This document shows, one piece after another, positions 41,989 to 49,525 of a stretch of 64,000 nt of DNA (positions are counted from its first letter, which is position 1; each line of letters starts with the position of its first letter). Below the pieces are notes generated by a model that made no database searches, was not told where the DNA came from, and was given only the letters and a program-made list of their open reading frames with translations. The position numbers and the translations under genes were made by a program. This DNA is from Thauera phenylacetica B4P. GTDB lineage: Bacteria > Pseudomonadota > Gammaproteobacteria > Burkholderiales > Rhodocyclaceae. Location: assembly GCF_000310225.1 (NCBI RefSeq), contig NZ_AMXF01000001.1:165007-229006 (forward strand). The letters run 5' to 3'.

Positions 41989-43191
41989 GGCAATTCTCCG
42001 GTGAAGGAGCCGTGTGCCGTCCCGGCGGCGCACAGCGCAAATGGGGAGGAATCCGTTCGCTCATCGCCCGCGCGGATTCCGTTGCGCTGGCGATGCGTGG
42101 TCAACTGCCATGGGCGGGATGTGCGGCCACGAGCACGCCACGCCTACCTCAAGGGTTTGCCGGTCAGCGCAATCGGCGCTCCGGCTCGGTCAGTCTTAAA
42201 AATGAACACGGTGATCCGTCCCGCATCCGCATTTCTGCGTTCGTCGGGGGTTGGGATGAGGTCCGGCCTCAGGGGGCACGGGCAACATCAGCGCGAAGGT
42301 CCTGCCTTGTGCGCCACTGGGGGATCAGTCCTCGGTACGTAGCGCCATCCACCTGCATGAGGTCCACCCCTGACCGAAAGTCCAGGGCGGTGTCAGGTTC
42401 ACGAGCGGGGGCACACGGGGAATCCAACGAGGGATCAACACAGCCGTGTGCTGCGCGAAGTGCGCATGCTCGAAGGGATGACGGGAACAGTGGCGCGGCA
42501 TCGGGTGCCGGCCGGGTGAACTGCTCGAATGCAGGGCTCGTTCTCGGGGAACGTCTGGCAGACGACTGCCAGCAATGCCATGCGTTGCTCTACGGGTTGA
42601 ACTGCTTCGGGCGTGGACTCAAGGGACCATGCCGAGCCCGACTCGGAGGTCGGGACTTGAAGAGGCGGGTAACGACCGCAACGCCTTTCGCTCCGCGATG
42701 GAGCAGGCCAGGAGGCCTCGGGAGCCTGTAGTTCACACCCTGGCCCCGCTCGCGTCAACGGCGGCCACTTCCCAACCACCCACTTCGCGCCGAAACAGCC
42801 GGGTTTGCGGGTGGCGCTTGAAATTGCAACGTGAGGGGCGCTTATTTTTCGAAAGACCGCCTGATCAAGGTGGCGCAAGGGCTTGACATCGCTTTGCCTG
42901 GCCTCTGGTTGCCACCGTGAGGGTTTCGAGGCTCTGCGGCCGGACGTGGCCGCCTCGCCGCTGAAAATGCGGTCTTGACCACGACAACTCCAATGAGACC
43001 GTAGTCCGACACGGAGCCCGTGGGACTGCACGGTCGGATGCGTTCGACTGGGGCTGAGGCTCAACCCGAACCGGTTGCGAGCACAGTCCGAGCTGATTGC
43101 GAGAACGGAGCTTTCCCCCGCGATTTCCGTGTGGAACGCCGGCATCGCTGAACCGATGCTGGCCAGTCTCGAACCCACATAGGAGCTCTTC
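41989..43191. other. 1.2-kb stretch without a supported gene; motif copy D, possible regulatory or segregation region
   Basis: No frame here has a convincing start or protein character. Copy D of the 22-bp motif (GGCGGGTAACGACCGC...) is at 42664-42685. A palindrome GCGGCC..GGCCGC lies near 42937-42955 and AACCGGTT near 43069. It directly precedes the parM-like gene, whose plasmid relatives keep their centromere upstream, so a segregation site is possible. I found no clear iterons by eye. Confidence 0.35.
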
Positions 43192-44220
43192 ATGGACTTT
43201 GTCGTCAGAGCCGTCGACGTCGGCTTCGGTAACACCAAGTACGTCACCAGCGTGTCCGGCAACGAAATTCGCTGCGCCAGCTTCCCGTCGGTCGCCTATC
43301 CGAGCATGCGCGAGCCATCCGTCCAGCCGGGCTACGAACGGCGCAAGACGGTGGCGGTCCCGATCAATGGCCTCTTCTACGAGGTGGGGCCGGAAGTCGA
43401 ACTGGCGGCAGACACCTTTCGTGCGACCCAGATGCATGACCGCTACACGGAAACGCCCGAGTACATGGCGCTTCTGCGAGGAGCGCTCGCGCTGATGAAG
43501 CAGCCATCGATCGACCTGCTGGTCGTGGGGCTGCCGGTGGCGGCGCTGACCGCCAAGAAGGCTGCGCTCGAGAAGGCGGTGACCGGAACGCACGACATCG
43601 GCAATGGCAAGACCGTGGTGGTCCGCAAGGCCCTGGCGGTCGCGCAACCGCAGGGTGCCCTGGTGGACTTCGCCGTCCAGCACGGGAAGAGCGGCGCCAT
43701 CGAGCGGGAGCAGAGCCTGATCCTCGATCCGGGGTCGCGGACCTTCGACTGGCTGGTCGCGCGGGGCATGCGCCTGGTGCAAGCCAAGAGCCACTCGGTG
43801 AACCGGGGCGTCTTCGACATCCTGCAGGCGATTGCCGCGGAGATCGGCCACGACATCGGTACGCCCTACAGCGACATCGAAGCCATCGACCTGGCCCTGC
43901 GCACGGGGAAGAATCCGGTGATCTACCAGAAGCCGTACGACATCTCCCGGGCCATGCCCATGGCCCACTCGATCGCCCAGCAGGCCGTCGCATCGATGCT
44001 GCGTTGGATCGACGCGAGCTACAGCTTCCAGAACATCATCCTGGTGGGCGGGGGCGCCTACTTGTTCAAGAAGGCGGTGAAGGAAGCCTTCCCGAAGCAC
44101 AAGATCCTGGAGGTCAAGGATCCCTTGCATGCCAACGTTCGCGGGTTCCAGATTGCCGGCATGAATCACGCGCCCAAACTCTTCGGGGTCGCCGCCACTG
44201 CTTCTCAAGGAGGTGTGTGA
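43192..44220 (+). CDS. PRTRC-system protein D, ParM/StbA actin-like
   Basis: 342 residues from ATG 43192, with AGGAG at 43181. Actin-fold signatures: phosphate-1 loop AVDVGFGNTKYVTS at the start, phosphate-2 region LILDPGSRTFDWLVA, and adenosine motif NIILVGGGAYLFKKAV. ParM-type proteins polymerise to push plasmid copies apart. It is followed at once by a small gene in the position of the ParR/StbB adaptor. In PRTRC elements this family is protein D; its link to the ubiquitin-like genes is unknown. Confidence 0.88.
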   Translation: MDFVVRAVDVGFGNTKYVTSVSGNEIRCASFPSVAYPSMREPSVQPGYERRKTVAVPINGLFYEVGPEVELAADTFRATQMHDRYTETPEYMALLRGALALMKQPSIDLLVVGLPVAALTAKKAALEKAVTGTHDIGNGKTVVVRKALAVAQPQGALVDFAVQHGKSGAIEREQSLILDPGSRTFDWLVARGMRLVQAKSHSVNRGVFDILQAIAAEIGHDIGTPYSDIEAIDLALRTGKNPVIYQKPYDISRAMPMAHSIAQQAVASMLRWIDASYSFQNIILVGGGAYLFKKAVKEAFPKHKILEVKDPLHANVRGFQIAGMNHAPKLFGVAATASQGGV

Positions 44221-44522
44221 TGGACGATGCCGTGAGCCCCAAGCTGGAGACGATCCGGATGCTGTTCGAGCTGGATCGGGAAGACGATCCGCGGCTTTAC
44301 GACGACCTGATCCGCTTCAAGAAAGGCACCAAGCGCATTAACCGCCTGCGCCTGTTGGCGCATGAGGCGGTGCTTGGGCAGTTCAGCGCGGGCGCAGGCG
44401 CGGTGGTCGCGCGGCTGGCGTCTGTGCCACCAGTCGTGAGTGCTGTCGCAGGCGGACCGTCCGGAGCCGCCTTCGAGATGCCGGCGGCGGCCGACGTCTT
44501 TGGCGCGCCCCTTGAGAAGTGA
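44220..44522 (+). CDS. Small partner of the ParM-like protein (StbB/ParR position)
   Basis: 100 residues from ATG 44220, overlapping the parM stop by one base, with AAGGAGG upstream. N-terminal helices with charged residues (IRMLFELDREDDPRLYDDLI, RFKKGTKRINRLRLLAHEAV), then an Ala/Val/Pro tail. Size and position fit the small DNA-binding adaptor of ParM systems, but I see no clear ribbon-helix-helix. Role is inferred from position. Confidence 0.55.
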   Translation: MDDAVSPKLETIRMLFELDREDDPRLYDDLIRFKKGTKRINRLRLLAHEAVLGQFSAGAGAVVARLASVPPVVSAVAGGPSGAAFEMPAAADVFGAPLEK

Positions 44523-44542
44523 ACTCGGGCTGGAGAACGTCG

Positions 44543-45040
44543 ATGAACGAATCGAACTACCTGTTCATCCACGGCTGGGTGGACGATGTGGTGAGGGATG
44601 CCACCGTCCCGGAAGCTCATCGCATTCGGTTGCGGCTGGCGGATGGGCGGATCGAGGATCTTTCCCTCGGGCGAATCGAAAGCCCGGTCAGGCTCGGCGA
44701 CGAGGTCAGCGTCGTCGTCGAGCGTGCTCGCCATGGCCGTGCGCTGGTCCTCATGGATCACACCACGGGGGAGGGCACGAACGTCCTGCGTCGGGAAGGA
44801 CGCCGCTGGCCGGCCGAATCGGATGTCCTCATCATCGCGGCAACGGCGGGGTCGTTTGCGGTCCCACTCGGGTGGGGCGCTGTGCCGACCACCCTGGTGT
44901 TCGCGCTGCTGTTCTGGCTGGTGACCGCCAAGCTGCCGCAAACGCGGCGCCATCGGATGGCTGCGCTGGTCGACTATCTGATGGACCGCGAGTACTGCCG
45001 CTGGCGTGCGGGTCACAGCCGTGAAGGAGCCGTGCGATGA
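44543..45040 (+). CDS. Membrane protein of unknown function
   Basis: 165 residues. N-terminal soluble beta-type half (YLFIHGWVDDVVRDATVPEA, RLGDEVSVVVERARHGRALV), then a hydrophobic hairpin (VLIIAATAGSFAVPLGWGAV, PTTLVFALLFWLVTAKL) and a short basic tail. Overlaps the start of the CFI-box gene. The layout suggests an inner-membrane protein with an N-terminal cytoplasmic beta domain. No family name assigned. Confidence 0.6.
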   Translation: MNESNYLFIHGWVDDVVRDATVPEAHRIRLRLADGRIEDLSLGRIESPVRLGDEVSVVVERARHGRALVLMDHTTGEGTNVLRREGRRWPAESDVLIIAATAGSFAVPLGWGAVPTTLVFALLFWLVTAKLPQTRRHRMAALVDYLMDREYCRWRAGHSREGAVR

Positions 45041-45495
45041 CTCGCGGTCGCTCCCGAGCCCATTGCGGCGGGCGTCCCAGCGTCAGTGCGTCCGAGCTCG
45101 CCCAGATGGGCGTCTGCGAACAACTGGTGCAGTTCGAGCACCGATACGGTTGGCGCCACTCGCCGCAGCAGCATGCCGACATGATGCGCGGTGACCGCGA
45201 GCATCGCCGTTTCTTCCTGGAGGGCAGGATGGAGCGCAAGGGGCGTTGCTTCATCGCCACCTTGGTCTACGGGGAGGGAGCAGAGGTGGCCGTGCTCAGG
45301 TCGTTCCGCGATCGGGTGCTGCGCGCCACACTCATCGGGCGTGCGTTTATCTTCGGCTACTACCGGATGGCGACGGGCGTGTGTCGCTTGCTTCAGGGGC
45401 ACCTGCATCTGTTGCGAATCACGCGGGCGCTGCTCAGGCCGGTGGTGTGGATGGCGGCGAGGGTGCTCGCAAGCCGGGGGAGGGCGGGGCGGTGA
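45037..45495 (+). CDS. CFI-box C-terminal domain protein
   Basis: 152 residues. Residues 71-79 read CFIATLVYG, followed by VAVLRSFRDRVLRATLIGRA and FIFGYYRMATG: the CFI-box domain, in which an invariant Cys-Phe-Ile heads a helical pair. The domain usually sits at protein C-termini; its function is not known. The preceding 70 residues are charged and unrelated. The gene overlaps both neighbours (ATGA at 45037, TGATT at 45492), so it belongs to a tight operon with the membrane protein and the nuclease-like gene. Confidence 0.7.
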   Translation: MTRGRSRAHCGGRPSVSASELAQMGVCEQLVQFEHRYGWRHSPQQHADMMRGDREHRRFFLEGRMERKGRCFIATLVYGEGAEVAVLRSFRDRVLRATLIGRAFIFGYYRMATGVCRLLQGHLHLLRITRALLRPVVWMAARVLASRGRAGR

Positions 45496-46049
45496 TTGAA
45501 TCTGCCTTGGCCGTCCTGGTCTTGGCGGCCTTTCTGGGCTGGTTGCTACTGCAGTGGCGGCGCCGAGGGGAGAAGGCATGGATGCCCTTGGAACTTCGAC
45601 GCGCCACGCTTGCGTACGCCGAGAAGTTGTTTCGCGGTGTCGGTCCGGTTGCCTTGACGGCAAAGGTTGACCGCGCATACCGCGTCGAAGGCAAGACGCT
45701 CATCCTGGTTGAGCTGAAAACCCGCCGATCCAATCGTCCTTACCATTCGGATGTGATTGAGTTGTCCGCACAACGCGTCGCCCTCATGAGGCAGACCGGG
45801 GATGAGGTGGCGCTGCATGGGTACGTGGTCGTGCGAACCGAGGACGGCAATCGTACGGCGCACAGGGTGAGCTTGTTGAGTCCGGCCGAGGTTGACGCGC
45901 TGATTGATCGTCGAGCCGCGATCCTGGATGGGAGCATCCAGCCCCGGCTTGCATGCGCCTCAAAGCTCTGCAATCAGTGCGGATTCGAGAAAAAGTGCAC
46001 GAGTCGCCGAGTAGAGGGTAACCAAGCGTATAAACGCTGGACAACCTGA
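45492..46049 (+). CDS. Membrane-anchored PD-(D/E)XK nuclease-like protein with four C-terminal cysteines
   Basis: 185 residues from GTG 45492. Single N-terminal membrane helix (ESALAVLVLAAFLGWLLLQW) followed by a PD-(D/E)XK core: D60 in KVDRAYRV, E74 and K76 in ILVELKTRRS, and a downstream helix (SAQRVALMR) bearing Gln. The C-terminus has C155, C160, C163 and C169 (LACASKLCNQCGFEKKC), resembling the Fe-S cluster of Cas4/AddB-type nucleases. That pattern plus membrane anchoring is unusual. DNA-cutting activity is inferred. Confidence 0.65.
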   Translation: MIESALAVLVLAAFLGWLLLQWRRRGEKAWMPLELRRATLAYAEKLFRGVGPVALTAKVDRAYRVEGKTLILVELKTRRSNRPYHSDVIELSAQRVALMRQTGDEVALHGYVVVRTEDGNRTAHRVSLLSPAEVDALIDRRAAILDGSIQPRLACASKLCNQCGFEKKCTSRRVEGNQAYKRWTT

Positions 46050-46084
46050 ATCGTCTTAGTGGGCAGGGAGCACGTCAAAAAGTG

Positions 46085-46351
46085 ATGACGACTACAGGAT
46101 TGGACTCAGACATGCCAGACATTGCTCGCAAGTCTTGCGATCCGGACTTCGACGACGCGTGGCGTCTCTTCACGGCGATGCATGACGCCCCTTCAAGCTC
46201 GACGGCGCAGGATCTTGTCGAGTGGCTCGCCAAGTGTCCGCGGCATGTTCAGGCTTTTGACGATGTACTGACCTTGTGGGCTTTGGCGGGAGGTGGCTTG
46301 ATCAGGCGCGTCAACGCTGCCGTGCTGCATGCGCCATGCAATGTGCAGTGA
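46085..46351 (+). CDS. Short protein resembling the N-terminal domain of FecR
   Basis: 88 residues (MTTTGLDSDMPDIARKSCDP). The stretch FDDAWRLFTAMHDAPSSSTA, DLVEWLAKCPRHVQAFDDVL, then TLWALAG matches the DUF4880-like segment that begins anti-sigma factors of the FecR type (Trp, then W-L..C/S-P-x-H..A-F..V..L-W). The membrane and periplasmic parts of FecR are absent. It could be a stand-alone anti-sigma-like domain or a remnant. No sigma factor gene is nearby. Confidence 0.45.
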   Translation: MTTTGLDSDMPDIARKSCDPDFDDAWRLFTAMHDAPSSSTAQDLVEWLAKCPRHVQAFDDVLTLWALAGGGLIRRVNAAVLHAPCNVQ

Positions 46352-46393
46352 TGGCTGTCCTGGGGCGCGGCCGTCTCCGGTGCCGTGAGATTC

Positions 46394-47029
46394 TCATTCC
46401 ATGTATCGAATGGGCGGCCTATTTTCTACCTGCATTCCCCATAGTTGCTTCCGTGACATGCGAACGCCGGGGCGGTTGATCTCGCCGTCGTTGGCCATCC
46501 GCAGTGCCTTGGCGAGGTTCACCGAGATGTTGTCCAGCGTACAAGGCGTCTTCTCAAGATAGCTGTGGAGGCTGATGCTGTTCGCCACGTCATTTTCCCA
46601 AGTCCTGACCTGGTGAATGCCAGCCTGGAAGCCGCTGGACGGCGGAATGAGGCCGACGCCTAATTGTTCCAGCCAGCCTCGCACCTCGGGGTACTTGCTA
46701 GACACAGCAGTCGGTACGATTACGTGCTCTGGTACGCCATGGAAGAAGAAGTCGGATTTCTTTTTCCACGCACGCATCAGAAACTCAATGGGCGTCATCA
46801 GCGTCTTGTTGGTCCTCATTTCCGCATAGAACGCCGCAGAGGTATGGTCGGCCACGATGTAGTGGACGACATGTTCTTTGTCTGCCCCCTCGATCTTGTC
46901 GAGCTTTACCTCCATCGCTTTGTCCTGCCACTTCAGCCGCCGATCTTTTAGGGCGTAGAGATGCTTGGATGGCGTTATGAAAAGCTGATGGATGTAGTTG
47001 GGATAGGGCGATCGGTAGCGGTTGATCAT
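46394..47029 (-). CDS. Hypothetical protein with RNase H-like (rve) integrase character
   Basis: 211 residues from ATG 47029. The order YIVADHTSAAFYAEMRTNKT, FFHGVPEHVIVPTAVSSKYP, VRGWLEQLGVGLIPPSSGFQ and TWENDVANSISL recalls integrase/transposase catalytic cores, with D (VADHTS) and E (WEND) in plausible places. The middle Asp is not evident (VPTAVSS), so it may be inactive. It lies 64 bases downstream of the P4-type integrase, same strand, and may be co-transcribed with it. Confidence in the fold is low. Confidence 0.4.
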   Translation of the reverse strand: MINRYRSPYPNYIHQLFITPSKHLYALKDRRLKWQDKAMEVKLDKIEGADKEHVVHYIVADHTSAAFYAEMRTNKTLMTPIEFLMRAWKKKSDFFFHGVPEHVIVPTAVSSKYPEVRGWLEQLGVGLIPPSSGFQAGIHQVRTWENDVANSISLHSYLEKTPCTLDNISVNLAKALRMANDGEINRPGVRMSRKQLWGMQVENRPPIRYME

Positions 47030-47092
47030 GTCGGAGCCCAATGGATGTGAGGATGTGGCTTTCCCCGCGAGGAGGGGCGGTTTACGATCCAA

Positions 47093-48397
47093 TCAAGCAA
47101 CGCGCCGAAGGGGGACAACTGTCCAGGGTAGACCTTGTTCGCATGCCACAAGGAACGCAGCCCACAACTCGAGCGCAGCCTGCCGTTCTGGGAGGTAGTC
47201 GTACTGGTCATAGATCTCTTCCATGCCCTTCAGCACATGGTTCAGTGCTCTCTCGGAGACCTCGTTGGACACCCCCATCGCCTTCATGTGCGATTTCGCG
47301 GTGCTCCGGGTGTCGTGCGGCGTAAACCGGCGTATGTCCAGTCCGCCTCTTTCGAATCTGCGGGTCAAGGCCGCCCAGAGAGTGCTGTTGCCGACGTGCG
47401 TATCGCCACCGAGCCTGGCTCGTCGGTGACCACGACGAGCGGGGAGTACCCAGCGCGAGTCTCCCGCGCACGTCTTCAATTCGCGGAACCACGACACCAC
47501 CGTCGGGCAAAGGGGAACCACGTAGCCGCGCCGAGTCTTTACCGTGTCCTCAGTGACAATCCAGATGCCCTTTTCCAGGTCCACGTTGACCCACTGCGCT
47601 TTGACGAGCTCGATCGTCCGTACGCACGTCGCAAGCAAGATTCTGAAGGCCAGAGCGTTCTCTGCGCCAATCGACTTGATGTCGGGCAGCAGGGTTCTCA
47701 ACTCGGTTTCGGACAACATCAGCCTGCGGCGCACGGGCGGGCGCTGACCAATGACGGAGACCAAATCGATGCCTACTGTAGGGTTGATGTGAATCAGCCG
47801 CTTCCCTAGTGCATGAGCGAACAGCCGATTGCAGGTCGAGCGTAGCCGTTTGCACATCGTCCAGGTGCGCCCCGAGTCGGCGATCAAGCCCACGATGTCT
47901 GCTGACGTCACGCTGGTAACCAGCATCGCACCGAGTTTCGGGATGATGACTTGGTCGAGATCTGCGTTGCGGGCCTCTTGGGTGCTCTCCGCCAATGCTG
48001 CAACGATCTTTTCCCGGTAGTCCACAGCCAACTCGCGAACGCTCCAAGTCGCCCGAACGCGGACCTTCTCCTGTTTCTTGGTGATGGCTGGGTCGCCGCC
48101 CTTGTCGATTTCGACGCGCTTCTCCCGCGCCAATTGACGGGCGGTTGGAAGGCTGATGTCGGGATAGTTACCGAGCGTTAGCTCGCGAGCCCGTCCGCCG
48201 AACTGATAGCGGAGAACCCAGGTGGCGGTGCCTGCTGCCGAGAGCGTGAAGGTGAGTCCGTCGCCGTCAGTTCGCGCGATGGGTTGGCGAGCGCGAATCC
48301 AGTGCTGGATCTGCACTGGTGTCAGAAGGTTCTTGCCTCTCTTTGCCACCTTGAAGTCCTCCGTACAGAACCTCTGGTGACGATCGACCGAGGCCAT
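47093..48397 (-). CDS. int: P4-type site-specific tyrosine integrase
   Basis: 434 residues. N-terminal DUF4102 arm-binding domain (TWVLRYQFGGRARELTLGNY, SLPTARQLAREKR), central SAM-like domain, and a C-terminal catalytic domain with R in ATCVRTIELVKAQW, HDTR in FTPHDTRSTAKS, H in LNHVLKG and the nucleophile Tyr in IYDQYDYLPERQA. This is the integrase of the genomic element; its position at the right end marks the junction. Start is ATG 48397, or GTG 48349 with GAGGAC upstream. Reads into the element. Confidence 0.92.
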   Translation of the reverse strand: MASVDRHQRFCTEDFKVAKRGKNLLTPVQIQHWIRARQPIARTDGDGLTFTLSAAGTATWVLRYQFGGRARELTLGNYPDISLPTARQLAREKRVEIDKGGDPAITKKQEKVRVRATWSVRELAVDYREKIVAALAESTQEARNADLDQVIIPKLGAMLVTSVTSADIVGLIADSGRTWTMCKRLRSTCNRLFAHALGKRLIHINPTVGIDLVSVIGQRPPVRRRLMLSETELRTLLPDIKSIGAENALAFRILLATCVRTIELVKAQWVNVDLEKGIWIVTEDTVKTRRGYVVPLCPTVVSWFRELKTCAGDSRWVLPARRGHRRARLGGDTHVGNSTLWAALTRRFERGGLDIRRFTPHDTRSTAKSHMKAMGVSNEVSERALNHVLKGMEEIYDQYDYLPERQAALELWAAFLVACEQGLPWTVVPLRRVA

Positions 48398-48445
48398 GTC
48401 TACGACAGCTCATCTACTTCGAGCGGAGGCGCAACATCAATTTCC

Positions 48446-48495
48446 TAGCTACGTCTCTGGCTACAGATTCTAGCTACAAACCTGGCTACAAATCC
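48446..48495 (+). repeat. Two 25-bp tandem direct repeats upstream of int
   Basis: Units at 48446-48470 and 48471-48495 both run TAGCTAC....CTGGCTACA.AT.C, 20 of 25 bases identical. Repeats of this type upstream of P4-like integrases are likely arm-type binding sites. The int-side attachment site should be close by, but no tRNA gene was seen. Confidence 0.6.
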
Positions 48496-48742
48496 AGTCC
48501 GACATGCCCTGAAACGGAGTGGTACGTAGCGGCAAAAAGTTATGCGGTGACAACGGCTTATCTAGTTGTCGACTGGGATGCCTTGATACGTGTTGATGTT
48601 GCAGTAGGCATTGCAGGTGGCGATTTTCATGCAAGCCTTTTGTTATCGAACGGGAGGGGGCGATCTGGTCACCAGACCCGAGGGGCATGCCGAAGGGCAA
48701 TGGGGAAAAATGGCGCCCCGAGCATCCTCGAAGCCATCCGCA

Positions 48743-49150
48743 TCAGGTGGAGAACACTTCCATCGGAACCTTGAAGCGTTCCGACAAGGCCTTGACCTGA
48801 CGCAGATTGAGCCCGCGCTTGCCCGCCAGGACCTCGGATACGACCGACTGCGTACCCACCTCGGGCAGGTCGCTCTGGCGGATGCCGTGCTCGGCCATCA
48901 GCTCGCGCAGCAACTCGGACGGCGGCAGTTCCGGCCAGGGGTGCACGCGCGCCTCGTACTCGCGGATCCGGTCGGCCACGATCGAGACGAGGCCGAAGAT
49001 CGGGTGCTCGTCGTTTTCGCCGAACTGTTCGAAGGCTTCGTCGACGAAGGCCAGCAGCTCGGCGTAATGCGCCTCGTCGCGGATGGGCGCGGACAAGCCA
49101 AGCGCGTCATTGATGGCAGCCCAGGGGGCGAGGACGTCCGTGACGCTCAT
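48743..49150 (-). CDS. higA: HigA-type antitoxin
   Basis: 135 residues from ATG 49150. N-terminal part DEAHYAELLAFVDEAFEQFG, then a C-terminal XRE-type HTH (LRELMAEHGIRQSDLPEVGT, VVSEVLAGKRGLNLRQVKAL). It is the downstream gene of a toxin-antitoxin pair in the reversed (toxin-first) order typical of HigBA, overlapping higB by 4 bases (ATGA). As a DNA-binding antitoxin it probably represses the pair through the inverted repeat at 49443-49476. Confidence 0.88.
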   Translation of the reverse strand: MSVTDVLAPWAAINDALGLSAPIRDEAHYAELLAFVDEAFEQFGENDEHPIFGLVSIVADRIREYEARVHPWPELPPSELLRELMAEHGIRQSDLPEVGTQSVVSEVLAGKRGLNLRQVKALSERFKVPMEVFST

Positions 49151-49431
49151 GTCCAGTCTCCTTCGTCGTAGTCTGCGTGCGTGAGCACGGCCTTCACCCA
49201 GAGAAGCTGCGGCGTAAAGGCGATGGCCGCGATCAGTCGATACTTGTTGCCGCCGATGTTGAACACGTAGCGCTCGCCGACCTTGTCGACACCACGAAAC
49301 GTGGCGCGCAGGGCGGCGAAGTGCGGATAGTGGCCTTTCTCGATCAGCTGCCGAAAGGCCTGCAGTGGGCCCTCGGCGTCGGGATGGCATGCAGAGAAGT
49401 CTCGCAGCGCCTTGTTCGAGATCAGCTTCAT
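49147..49431 (-). CDS. higB: HigB-type mRNA interferase toxin
   Basis: 94 residues from ATG 49431 (MKLISNKALRDFSACHPDAE), with in-frame upstream codons lacking support. Contains the RelE/HigB fold elements YVFNIGGNKYRLIAAIAFTP and KAVLTHADYDEGDW. HigB toxins cut mRNA on the ribosome. Normal length. First gene of the pair. Confidence 0.9.
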   Translation of the reverse strand: MKLISNKALRDFSACHPDAEGPLQAFRQLIEKGHYPHFAALRATFRGVDKVGERYVFNIGGNKYRLIAAIAFTPQLLWVKAVLTHADYDEGDWT

Positions 49432-49442
49432 CGAGGCAACGT

Positions 49443-49476
49443 TATCGCAATTTGCGATTAATAGCAAATTGCGATA
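49443..49476. promoter_or_regulatory. Perfect 13-bp inverted repeat upstream of higBA
   Basis: TATCGCAATTTGC (49443-49455) and GCAAATTGCGATA (49464-49476), separated by GATTAATA, 11 bases above the higB start. It is the likely HigA operator and overlaps the promoter region. Confidence 0.8.
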
Positions 49477-49525
49477 GGGGTCTGCCTTTCTCGGATCGAT
49501 GCGCTCTGGCCTTCGATTCCGACCT

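Noticed and set aside
42012..42731. 239-codon plus-strand frame in the gap before parM
   Set aside because: No ribosome site, Arg/Gly/Ser-rich translation, and it contains the repeated regulatory motif.
48446..48495. Start of a CRISPR array
   Set aside because: Only two adjacent units with no spacers; better explained as integrase binding sites.
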